Assembly: GCF_900103455.1 (NCBI RefSeq)
Contig: NZ_FNHI01000030.1
Location: 1-64,000 of the forward strand
Reading direction: 5' to 3'
Origin: Streptomyces wuyuanensis
GTDB taxonomy: Bacteria; Actinomycetota; Actinomycetes; Streptomycetales; Streptomycetaceae
Length of the DNA stretch: 64,000 nt
Positions 7,410 to 14,937 of this stretch are shown piece by piece; position 1 is the first letter of the stretch; the number at the start of each line of letters is the position of its first letter. Below the pieces are notes generated by a model, which was given only the letters and a program-made list of their open reading frames with translations, was not told the DNA's origin and did not search any database. The translations under genes and the position numbers were made by a program.

Positions 7410-8609
7410 CTACGGCATGTCCTCGCTGTCGAGACCCAGGCCCGGCAGGAGCCCCGGCAGCAGTGGCGGGATCGTCACGTCCGGCACGGGCGCGGCCGGG
7501 TCCGGGAGCCTTCCGGACGGTGACGGGGAGGTGCTGTTCTGCGGGGGGTTGAGCAGGCCGCCCGTGTTGCCCCCGATCAACTGGTCGTCCTCCACGGCGC
7601 CCGAGCCGGACGGCTGGGGCATGTGCTCCCCGTCCGGGCTGCCGGCCGATGCCGAGGAGGGTGCGGAGGGATACGCCGCCGAGGCACTCGAGGAGTCCTG
7701 CGGGGACGATCCGGGTCGGCTGGATCCCTGTCGCTCCGCCTCGGGGGCACGGGGCAGCAGCGACCGGAGGGGACCCACCTCCTGGTCTATGGCGTCGAAC
7801 ACCGAACTCACTTCGTCGCCGACGTCCGTGAGCTGGGCGGGCAACCGGTCCCGGAGCCCGTTCCACACGTCGCGGTGGCTGTTCGCGAAGGAGGACAGGG
7901 TGGCGATGGGGCCGAGCGAGCCGTCCCGCTCGTACGCCTGGTGCAGGAGCCGGTGGCCCTCGGAGGCGTCGTGGCGCATGCCGCCCAAGGTGCGCCGCAC
8001 CTCGTTCACCGACTCGGTGTCCAGCTCGCCCGCGCGGCCGCGCTCCATGAGGCGGCGGGCCTCGTTCAGCCGCGTGGAGGCCTGGTCGAGGTACAGCCCG
8101 CCGCGGTCCGCGTCGTCGTCGGCCATACCGAGCTTCAGGTCCTCCATGCCCCGCTTCAGCCCGTAGAGGGAGTCACCGGGGAGGGCGTCGGAGCTCGCGG
8201 CGGCCACGCCGCCCAAGGCGCCTGCGGCCACTCCGACGGTCAGTCCGCCGGCCGCGAGGCCCTTGGACCACCGGGAGCGCGGACGGAGTTTCCGGAGCGG
8301 GGAGGCCCGATGCGCCCCGCGGCGGGAGCTCCGCTGCTCCGGGACCGTAGGGCCCCGGGACGCGGAGCCCTCCGCGAGCATCGCTTCCATGGCGGCCACG
8401 AGCTGTGCTCGCTGCACCACCTTCACATCGGGGTCCAACTCCGGCTTCGGCAGCTCGCCGAGGCCGTTCGCCAGGGCCAAAAGCTGCCCCTGTTCGGCCC
8501 GCTCGGCCGAATCCTCGGGCTGCTCGGCCGCCGTGCCCCGGAGCGTCTGGTTCTCCAGGGCCTGGGCGAAGGCGTTCGCCCGCCGGTGCGCCGAAACGTT
8601 CGCGATCAC
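7410..8609 (-). CDS. rsbN: Anti-sigma factor RsbN (antagonist of sigma-BldN)
   Basis: The 399-aa single-pass membrane protein is encoded directly downstream of bldN. The N-terminal ~110 residues are cytoplasmic (sigma-binding by analogy). Then comes one membrane segment (GLAAGGLTVGVAAGALGGVAA, about 115-138) and an extracytoplasmic helical region of DUF5667 type (SLYGLKRGMEDLKLG onwards). The tail is Pro/Ser/Gly-rich. In S. venezuelae and S. coelicolor RsbN binds and silences BldN. GTG 8609 was preferred to 8618 because AGGAGG then sits 8 nt upstream instead of overlapping the start. A sigma-BldN-type promoter lies at 8740-8768. Confidence 0.9.
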   Translation of the reverse strand: MIANVSAHRRANAFAQALENQTLRGTAAEQPEDSAERAEQGQLLALANGLGELPKPELDPDVKVVQRAQLVAAMEAMLAEGSASRGPTVPEQRSSRRGAHRASPLRKLRPRSRWSKGLAAGGLTVGVAAGALGGVAAASSDALPGDSLYGLKRGMEDLKLGMADDDADRGGLYLDQASTRLNEARRLMERGRAGELDTESVNEVRRTLGGMRHDASEGHRLLHQAYERDGSLGPIATLSSFANSHRDVWNGLRDRLPAQLTDVGDEVSSVFDAIDQEVGPLRSLLPRAPEAERQGSSRPGSSPQDSSSASAAYPSAPSSASAGSPDGEHMPQPSGSGAVEDDQLIGGNTGGLLNPPQNSTSPSPSGRLPDPAAPVPDVTIPPLLPGLLPGLGLDSEDMP

Positions 8610-8739
8610 TGGCGGCACCTCCTCTCGTCATGACGGTCGACTCCCCGGGTGGTCCGGAAGGTTGCACGACTTGAGCACATCCACACGAATGAGTGAGTGG
8701 CTGCGCGCACGACGTGACCGCAGGGAGCCTGCATTGCGC

Positions 8740-8768
8740 ACAACGAGCGGCTCGGCAGTTGGGTTACG
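8740..8768 (-). promoter_or_regulatory. Sigma-BldN-type promoter for rsbN
   Basis: Read on the minus strand: -35 CGTAAC (8763-8768), 17-bp spacer, -10 CGTTGT (8740-8745). The published sigma-BldN consensus is CGTAAC, ~16 bp, CGTTGA. It lies ~130 nt upstream of rsbN, which fits the known dependence of rsbN on BldN. Confidence 0.75.
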
Positions 8769-8908
8769 CGCGGAGGATGATCGGACCAGTGCGTCATCAA
8801 GTGCTCACGGATGGTGAGTTGAGGGTGGACGGGCCGGGGACGGGCGCGTGGGGGAGGGGTGGTGCCGGTGGGGGTGTGGGGGCGGGACGGGTCAACGGGC
8901 GGCGGACG

Positions 8909-9745
8909 TCAGCGGGCGTCGTCCGGCAGAAGCCGTGCCAGAGTGCGCACGGCCCGGTACTGCAGGGTCTTGATCGCACCCTCGTTCTTGCCCATCACGC
9001 GGGCGGTCTCGGCGACCGAGAGGCCCTGGAGGAAGCGGAGGGTGACGCACTCCTGCTGCTGCGGATTGAGCTTGCGGACCGCTTCGAGCAGCGCGGCGTT
9101 GGAGAGCGACTCCAGCACCGACTCCTCGGGGCTGCGCTCGACCTCGTTGGCGTCGAGCATCTCGCCGGTGGTCACTTCCAGCCGGAATCGGCTCGATTTG
9201 AAGTGGTCGGCGACCAGGTTGCGCGCGATCGTGACCAGCCAGGCGCCGAAGTCGCGGCCCTGCCAGGTGAACGTCGAGATTCGGCGAAGGGCGCGGAGGA
9301 AGGTCTCGCTGGTGAGGTCCTCGGCTGTCGCCTTTCCGCCGACCCGGTAGTAGATGTAGCGGTAGACGGTGTCGCTGTACTGGTCGTAGAGCCGGCCGAA
9401 GGCCTCGGCCTCGCCGGCCTGGGCGCGCTCGACCAGCTCCATCATCCGCGCGCTGTCGCTGTCGGCGCTCGGCCGGCGGGCGGTGGTCGAGGTGGCGGCG
9501 TGCCGGCCGCTTCGTCTGCCCGCCTCTCGCTCGCCCGACCGGCCGTCGACCGCGCCGCTGCGGGCCGGCACCTTCTCGATGCGGTCGGCCAGGGCGTAGC
9601 AGGGACCGGCAGGGCCGAGGGCGGCAGGGCTCGCGGCGAAGGCGGGGACGGCGTACGCGGTGGGGACGAAGCCGCGCAGGTGGTCGATGACCACTGCGCG
9701 CAGCGTAGCCAGGCCCGAGGCGTCAACCCCGACGTGTGGGTACAC
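8909..9745 (-). CDS. bldN: Developmental RNA polymerase sigma factor BldN (pro-protein)
   Basis: This 278-aa ECF-type sigma factor is needed for aerial mycelium formation in streptomycetes, where it drives chaplin and rodlin genes. Residues 1 to ~85, starting YPHVGVDASGLATLR, form the non-sigma extension that is cleaved from pro-BldN in S. coelicolor. Region 2 spans ~110-178 (DQYSDTVYRYIYYRV, then FGAWLVTIARNLVADHF). Region 4 is at ~215-265 (LNPQQQECVTLRFLQGLSV, then GAIKTLQYRAVRTL). GTG 9745 has GGGAG 4 nt upstream. The 471-bp upstream region is gene-free and long enough for complex control; rsbN follows 299 nt downstream. Confidence 0.94.
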   Translation of the reverse strand: MYPHVGVDASGLATLRAVVIDHLRGFVPTAYAVPAFAASPAALGPAGPCYALADRIEKVPARSGAVDGRSGEREAGRRSGRHAATSTTARRPSADSDSARMMELVERAQAGEAEAFGRLYDQYSDTVYRYIYYRVGGKATAEDLTSETFLRALRRISTFTWQGRDFGAWLVTIARNLVADHFKSSRFRLEVTTGEMLDANEVERSPEESVLESLSNAALLEAVRKLNPQQQECVTLRFLQGLSVAETARVMGKNEGAIKTLQYRAVRTLARLLPDDAR

Positions 9746-10216
9746 GGGACTCCCAGAGGCAGAGCTTCCATCACGTGCTGTACGGGACCGTTCACTCGTC
9801 GTGGCGACGTGTGGGGGTCCATGTGCGTCTGAGGAGAATAACGCTTCGTACAGGCAGTGCTACACCCAGTTGCTCAAATCATCGAATCCGTCGCTTCTGT
9901 TACGACGAAGCAGCACATTCAGTCGCAGATTGTGATCGCTTGCTGATCGGATTACTTCGTCATCTGCCGTGGGGCGCGATGGGTTGTGTTCGTCCGAGAG
10001 CATCAGGACTGGCGGGAGGCGTGCGGGGGTAGGACCCCCGGAATGCCGGGTGCCGCTTGCTGTGCGTCGCCGCAGGACACGCGGGGTGCGGGGTTCCGCG
10101 CCGGTCGGGACCGGCCGGGAGTGCGGCGGTCGGAACCGAAACGCGGGCACTGATACGCAGAGTTGCGACGCCACCGCGCGGGCGCCGGGCGGGGCGGCGC
10201 GTTCGGCGCCGCGCGG
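9746..10216 (-). promoter_or_regulatory. Gene-free bldN upstream region
   Basis: About 470 bp without a credible gene. On the minus strand TATTCT (about 100 nt before the bldN start) is a plausible -10. The stretch 9840-9960 is AT-richer than its surroundings. BldD and AdpA act here in S. coelicolor, but I could not find a convincing BldD palindrome by eye. Confidence 0.5.
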
Positions 10217-11164
10217 TCAGCGGCGGCGGCGGTGCAGGGCGACGGCCGCGGCCGTACCGCCCGCGAGGGCGCCGACTCCCGCGGCGGCCGGGATGCCGAC
10301 CTTCGCCGCCTTGCGGCCCGTGCGGTAGTCGCGCAGCCGCCAGTCGCGCTCACGGGCGTGCTTGCGCAGCTTGGTGTCCGGGTTGATGGCGTACGGATGC
10401 CCCACGAGGGAGAGCATCGGAATGTCGTTGTGCGAATCGCTGTAGGCGGCGCAGCGCGACAGGTCGAGGTTCTCGGCGCCCGCGAGGGCCCGTACCGCCT
10501 CGGCCTTGGCCGGGCCGTGCAGCGGTTCGCCCACGAGCCTGCCGGTGTAGACGCCGTCGACGGACTCGGCGACCGTGCCGAGCGCGCCGGTCAGCCCGAG
10601 CCGGCGGGCGATGATCGTCGCGGTCTCCACCGGCGCGGCGGTGACCAGCCACACCTTCTGGCCCGCGTCGAGGTGGGCCTGCGCGAGGGCGCGGGTGCCC
10701 GGCCAGATGCGGTCCGCCATGTACTCGTCGTAGATCTCCTCGCCGATCGACATCAGTTCGGAGACGCGGTGGCCCTTGACGATGGAGAGTGCGGACTCGC
10801 GCACGTCCTGCATGTGCTCGGGGTCCTCGACGCCCGCGATCCGGAACCACGTCTGCTGCCAGGCGAACCTGGCCAGCTCCCGCCGCTGGAAGAACTTCCG
10901 CTTGTACAGGCCGCGGCCGAAGTGGAAGATCGCGGCGCCCTGCATGACGGTGTTGTCCAGGTCGAAGAACGCCGCGGCGCTGACATCCCCGAACACGGGG
11001 AAGTCGGGCTCGGCCGGCGCGGTGTCCGCGTCGGTCCCGGCCCGGGCGTCCGCCTCGAACTGCTGCGACGTCTTGCGTGCTGCCTCGGCAGCGGCCTCGC
11101 CGGCGAGAACGCTCCGGGCGGTGGAGGAGCGCCTACGGGGGGTGAGCCATCCCAGTGCGGCCAT
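10217..11164 (-). CDS. HAD-IB family hydrolase (SerB-like)
   Basis: The 315-aa protein has an HAD nucleophile motif FFDLDNTVMQGAAIFHFG (~65-82), motif II VWLVTAAPVE (~168) and motif III/IV CAAYSDSHNDIPMLSLVG (~238-255). This places it with the phosphoserine-phosphatase-like HAD-IB enzymes. The C-terminus ends in a hydrophobic Ala/Gly segment followed by HRRRR, suggesting membrane tethering. The substrate is unknown. It lies upstream of bldN on the same strand and is also beside bldN in S. coelicolor as I recall, but separated from it by the long bldN control region, so co-transcription is unlikely. Confidence 0.85.
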   Translation of the reverse strand: MAALGWLTPRRRSSTARSVLAGEAAAEAARKTSQQFEADARAGTDADTAPAEPDFPVFGDVSAAAFFDLDNTVMQGAAIFHFGRGLYKRKFFQRRELARFAWQQTWFRIAGVEDPEHMQDVRESALSIVKGHRVSELMSIGEEIYDEYMADRIWPGTRALAQAHLDAGQKVWLVTAAPVETATIIARRLGLTGALGTVAESVDGVYTGRLVGEPLHGPAKAEAVRALAGAENLDLSRCAAYSDSHNDIPMLSLVGHPYAINPDTKLRKHARERDWRLRDYRTGRKAAKVGIPAAAGVGALAGGTAAAVALHRRRR

Positions 11165-11290
11165 GTCGTGAGCATAGCCAGTCCGTTCGGCAGTTCCCGA
11201 CTCGCCGGGATGCGGGGGCGTGAACTCTCCGCAGCCGGATTGTTAAAGGGGCCATTCGGGCGTGTCGCCGTGGGGCGGAGAATGGGGGGC

Positions 11291-11566
11291 ATGACTCCTC
11301 TGCTGCGGCGTGGCAAGAAGAAGGCCGGTGACCGTGTGGTGACCCTGATCGGGAAGCCCGGGTGTCATCTCTGTGACGACGCGCGGTCCGTGGTCGAGCA
11401 GGTGTGCGCCGAGACGGGCGCGTCCTGGGAGGAGAAGGACATCACCCAGGACGAGGAGCTGCACCGGGAGTACTGGGAGCAGATCCCGGTGGTGCTGGTG
11501 GACGGGGAACAGCACACGTTCTGGCGCGTGGACGCCGGCCGGCTCCGCCGCGAACTGGGGGCGTGA
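11291..11566 (+). CDS. Glutaredoxin-like thioredoxin-fold protein
   Basis: This 91-aa protein has the redox motif KPGCHLCDDA (a CxxC) at ~24-31 and a cis-Pro loop IPVVLVDGEQH at ~66. It is a DUF836/glutaredoxin-type fold (ResB-independent, cytoplasmic). The ATG at 11291 is preceded by a GGGGGG run. It lies immediately ahead of rex, the redox sensor, and likely has a thiol-redox role in the same physiological setting (inference). Its stop is 271 nt from the rex start, and that gap contains the Rex operator. Confidence 0.83.
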   Translation: MTPLLRRGKKKAGDRVVTLIGKPGCHLCDDARSVVEQVCAETGASWEEKDITQDEELHREYWEQIPVVLVDGEQHTFWRVDAGRLRRELGA

Positions 11567-11746
11567 CCGGAAAGGCGGCTACCATCGTGGGCGTTTTGTT
11601 GGGGTCTCGGGGGCGTGGCCGTGAGGAGTGTGTACCGCTTTGCCTCCTTCGGATTCTCCGCGGATGCCCATCGTGGCCGGTTCCGGAATGGCGCGATCGA
11701 CTCGCGTGACCCCGGTCACTTTGCACGGACAAAGCGGACACCATCT

Positions 11747-11764
11747 TTGTGCACGCGTTCACAA
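11747..11764. promoter_or_regulatory. Rex operator (ROP) upstream of rex-hemACD
   Basis: TTGTGCACGCGTTCACAA matches the S. coelicolor ROP consensus TTGTGAAnnnnTTCACAA at all but one defined position (C for A in the left half). It lies 74 nt before the rex start. Rex, derepressed by high NADH/NAD+, is known to autoregulate rex-hemACD through such a site. Confidence 0.9.
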
Positions 11765-11837
11765 AGACATAGCCTGCTCTCGACGGGGCGGTCCTGGGAC
11801 GCATGGCCGCCAGCCTCGCTCATCCCGCAGGAGCACC

Positions 11838-12611
11838 GTGGCAACTGGCCGAACCCACCGACCGGCGACTCGCAGCCGAGGAATCCCCGAGGCCACCGTC
11901 GCCCGGCTTCCGCTGTACCTCCGCGCGCTGACCGCGCTGTCGGAGCGATCCGTGCCGACGGTCTCCTCGGAGGAGCTCGCTGCCGCAGCGGGGGTCAATT
12001 CCGCGAAGCTGCGCAAGGACTTCTCGTACCTCGGTTCCTACGGGACCCGCGGCGTCGGGTACGACGTCGAGTACCTCGTCTACCAGATCTCCCGTGAGCT
12101 CGGCCTGACCCAGGACTGGCCGGTTGTGATCGTCGGTATCGGAAACCTCGGCGCCGCGCTCGCCAACTACGGCGGTTTCGCCTCCCGAGGCTTCCGCGTG
12201 GCCGCGCTGATCGACGCCGACCCGGCGATGGCCGGGAAGCCGGTCGCCGGCATCCCCGTCCAGCACACGGACGAGCTGGAGAAGATCATCTCGGACAACG
12301 GCGTGTCCATCGGGGTCATCGCGACCCCCGCGGGCGCCGCCCAGCAGGTGTGCGAACGGCTCGTCGCCGCCGGTGTGACGTCCATCCTCAACTTCGCCCC
12401 CACCGTGCTCTCGGTGCCGGACGGCGTGGACGTGCGCAAGGTCGACCTCTCGATCGAGCTGCAGATCCTCGCCTTCCACGAGCAGCGCAAGGCCGGCGAG
12501 GAGACCGAGGGCGAGGCCGCGGTGCCGCCCGCCGCCCCGACCGGCGCCGCCGCCGCGGCCGACGGCCGGAAGGGACCCGACGGGGACGTACCCGCCGTGA
12601 TGCCGGCATGA
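11838..12611 (+). CDS. rex: Redox-sensing transcriptional repressor Rex
   Basis: The 257-aa protein senses the NADH/NAD+ ratio. The N-terminal winged helix (TVSSEELAAAAGVNSAKLRKDFSYLGSYGTRGVGYDV, ~40-77) binds ROP sites. The Rossmann core contains VVIVGIGNLGAALANY (~97) and binds NAD(H). The C-terminal domain-swapped helix ends IELQILAFHEQRK and is followed by an Ala/Pro/Gly tail. GTG 11838 is chosen because GCAGGAGC lies ~4-9 nt upstream and the product then begins like known Rex. Its TGA overlaps the hemA ATG by 4 nt, indicating translational coupling with hemA. An operator at 11747-11764 gives autoregulation. Confidence 0.95.
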   Translation: MATGRTHRPATRSRGIPEATVARLPLYLRALTALSERSVPTVSSEELAAAAGVNSAKLRKDFSYLGSYGTRGVGYDVEYLVYQISRELGLTQDWPVVIVGIGNLGAALANYGGFASRGFRVAALIDADPAMAGKPVAGIPVQHTDELEKIISDNGVSIGVIATPAGAAQQVCERLVAAGVTSILNFAPTVLSVPDGVDVRKVDLSIELQILAFHEQRKAGEETEGEAAVPPAAPTGAAAAADGRKGPDGDVPAVMPA

Positions 12612-13963
12612 GCCTCCTCGTCGTCGGCCTCAGCCACCGCAGCGCCCCGGTCAGCGTCCTGGAGCGGGCCTCGCTCTCCGCGGACACGCAGGGCAAGCTG
12701 CTGCAGGACACGCTCGCCGCGGAGCCCGCGGCGGAAGCGGCCGTCCTCGCCACCTGCAACCGGATCGAGCTCTACGCCGACGTGGACAAGTTCCACGCCG
12801 GTGTCGCCGAGCTGTCGACGCTGCTGTCCCAGCACAGCGGCGTCGGGCTGGAGGAGCTCACCCCCTATCTGTACGTGCACTACGAGGACCGGGCCGTCCA
12901 CCATCTGTTCTCGGTGGCCTGCGGACTGGACTCGATGGTCGTCGGCGAGGGCCAGATCCTCGGCCAGATCAAGGACTCCCTCGCGCTCGGCCAGGAGCTG
13001 CACAGCGCGGGCAGGCTGCTGAACGACCTGTTCCAGCAGTCCCTGCGCGTCGGCAAGCGTGCCCACAGCGAGACCGGGATCGACCGGGCCGGGCAGTCGC
13101 TCGTCACCTTCGGCCTGGAGCAGCTGGCGGACGGCACGCCCACCGAGGAGTGGGCCGCCGGCCGGACCGCGCTCGTCATCGGTGCGGGGTCGATGTCCTC
13201 GCTCGCCGCGGCCACGCTGGCGCGTGCGGGCGTCGCCGAGATCGTCGTCGCGAACCGCACCCGTGAGCGCGCCGAGCGGCTGGTGCAGATCCTGACCGAA
13301 CCCGGCGGGACGGGCGTCCGCGCCCGCGCGGTCGACATGGCCTCGGTCGGCGGCGAACTGGCACGTGCCGACGTCGTCGTCTCCTGCACGGGCGCGACCG
13401 GGCTGGTGCTGAGGGCCGAGGAGGTCGAGGCCGCGCTGGACGGCCGTGATGGACCGCTGGCGCTGCTCGACCTCGCCATGCCCCGGGACATCGACGCCGC
13501 GGTCCACCGGCTCGACGGGGTACGGCTCGTCGACATCGAATCGCTCGCCGAGGCGTCCGCGGACGCCCCCATGGCCGCCGACGTCGACCGGGTGCGGACC
13601 ATCGTGGCCGCCGAGGTCGCCGCGTTCGGCGCCGCCCAGCGTGCCGCGCACATCACCCCGACCGTGGTCGCCCTGCGCACCATGGCCGCCGATGTCGTGG
13701 CCGGCGAGATCGCCCGGCTGGAGGGCCGGCTGCCCGACCTGGACGAGCGCCAGCGCGCCGAGGTCTCCCAGACCGTCCGCCGGGTCGTGGACAAGCTCCT
13801 GCACGCGCCCACCGTGCGGATCAAGCAGCTCGCGGCCGAGCCCGGCGGCGCCGGGTACGCGGACGCGCTGCGCACACTCTTCGACCTCGACCCGGAGACG
13901 GTCGCCTCCGTCAGCCGGGCCGACGTCACCGACGCCGACATCAAGAACCGAGGGCGAGTATGA
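12608..13963 (+). CDS. hemA: Glutamyl-tRNA reductase
   Basis: This 451-aa enzyme reduces glutamyl-tRNA(Glu) to glutamate-1-semialdehyde with NADPH, the first committed step of C5 heme synthesis. It shows the N-terminal LSHRSAPVSVLE, the catalytic Cys in LATCNRIELYA (~50), VVGEGQILGQIK (~110), and the NADPH loop VIGAGSMSSLAA (~195). The C-terminal dimerisation helix region carries LRTMAADVVAGEIARL. It overlaps rex by 4 nt at its start and hemC by 4 nt at its end. The partner enzyme HemL is encoded 29 kb away in this window. Confidence 0.96.
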   Translation: MSLLVVGLSHRSAPVSVLERASLSADTQGKLLQDTLAAEPAAEAAVLATCNRIELYADVDKFHAGVAELSTLLSQHSGVGLEELTPYLYVHYEDRAVHHLFSVACGLDSMVVGEGQILGQIKDSLALGQELHSAGRLLNDLFQQSLRVGKRAHSETGIDRAGQSLVTFGLEQLADGTPTEEWAAGRTALVIGAGSMSSLAAATLARAGVAEIVVANRTRERAERLVQILTEPGGTGVRARAVDMASVGGELARADVVVSCTGATGLVLRAEEVEAALDGRDGPLALLDLAMPRDIDAAVHRLDGVRLVDIESLAEASADAPMAADVDRVRTIVAAEVAAFGAAQRAAHITPTVVALRTMAADVVAGEIARLEGRLPDLDERQRAEVSQTVRRVVDKLLHAPTVRIKQLAAEPGGAGYADALRTLFDLDPETVASVSRADVTDADIKNRGRV

Positions 13964-14937
13964 CCGAGAGGGCATCGGGGACCGAGCGGCCCCTGCGGCT
14001 CGGAACCAGGCGCAGCAAGCTCGCCATGGCCCAGTCCGGGCATGTGGCGGAGGCGGTGCGGCGGCTGACCGGCCGCCCCGTCGAGCTGGTGGAGATCACC
14101 ACGTACGGCGACACCTCGCGCGAGCAGCTGGCGCAGATCGGCGGCACCGGTGTGTTCGTCACCGCGCTGCGCGACGCGCTGCTCGCGGGAGAGGTCGACT
14201 TCGCGGTGCACTCCCTGAAGGACCTGCCGACCACGCAGCCGGGCGACCTCGCACTGGCCGCGATCCCGCGGCGGGAGGACCCGCGTGACGTCCTGGTCGC
14301 CCGGGACGGGCTGACGCTGGACCGGTTGCCGCAGGGCGCCCGGATCGGCACCGGCTCGCCGCGCCGGATGGCGCAGCTCAACGCGTACGCCCGCTCGCAC
14401 GGGCTGCAGATCGAGACCGTGCCGATCCGCGGGAACGTCGACACCCGCATCGGTTTCGTGCGGAGCGGGGAACTGGACGCGGTGGTTCTCGCCGCGGCCG
14501 GCCTGAACCGTATCGGCCGGATCGACGAGGCGACCGACTTCCTGCCGGTCGACGCGATCCTGCCCGCCCCCGGTCAGGGGGCCCTGGCGGTGGAGTGCCC
14601 GGCGGCCGACACCGCCCTCGCCGCCACGCTCGCCGAGCTCGACGACCCGCACACCCGGGCCGCCGTGACCGCCGAGCGGTCCCTGCTCGCGGCCCTGGAG
14701 GCCGGCTGCAGCGCGCCCGTGGGGGCGCTGGCCGACCTGCCTGCCGACGAACAGGCTGTTCATGAAATGCGCCTGCGGGGTGTCGTCGGTACCACCGACG
14801 GTTCCACGCTGGTGCAGCTGTCCATCACCGGTCCCGTGCCCACGTCGCACGACGAAGCCGTGGCACTCGGGCGCGAACTCGCCTCCGAGATGCTCGCCAA
14901 GGGCGCGGCCGGTCTTATGGGGGAGCGAGCACTTTGA
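13960..14937 (+). CDS. hemC: Hydroxymethylbilane synthase (porphobilinogen deaminase)
   Basis: The 325-aa enzyme condenses four porphobilinogens into hydroxymethylbilane. Seen: LGTRRSKLAMAQS (~17), EITTYGD, DFAVHSLKDLPT (~85), and the conserved arginine segment GTGSPRRMAQL. The dipyrromethane cofactor cysteine lies in EAGCSAPVG (~247). It starts with ATG inside the end of hemA and its TGA overlaps the TTG of the next gene, so it is part of the tightly coupled rex-hemACD operon. Confidence 0.96.
   Translation: MTERASGTERPLRLGTRRSKLAMAQSGHVAEAVRRLTGRPVELVEITTYGDTSREQLAQIGGTGVFVTALRDALLAGEVDFAVHSLKDLPTTQPGDLALAAIPRREDPRDVLVARDGLTLDRLPQGARIGTGSPRRMAQLNAYARSHGLQIETVPIRGNVDTRIGFVRSGELDAVVLAAAGLNRIGRIDEATDFLPVDAILPAPGQGALAVECPAADTALAATLAELDDPHTRAAVTAERSLLAALEAGCSAPVGALADLPADEQAVHEMRLRGVVGTTDGSTLVQLSITGPVPTSHDEAVALGRELASEMLAKGAAGLMGERAL

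Noticed and set aside
9746..10216. BldD box upstream of bldN
   Set aside because: Expected from S. coelicolor work, but I found only weak partial matches to the palindromic consensus, so I do not list a site.
12167..13975. Very long minus-strand open frame opposite rex/hemA
   Set aside because: It is the GC-bias shadow of the hemA frame: Arg/Gly/Asp-rich, no domains, no SD.
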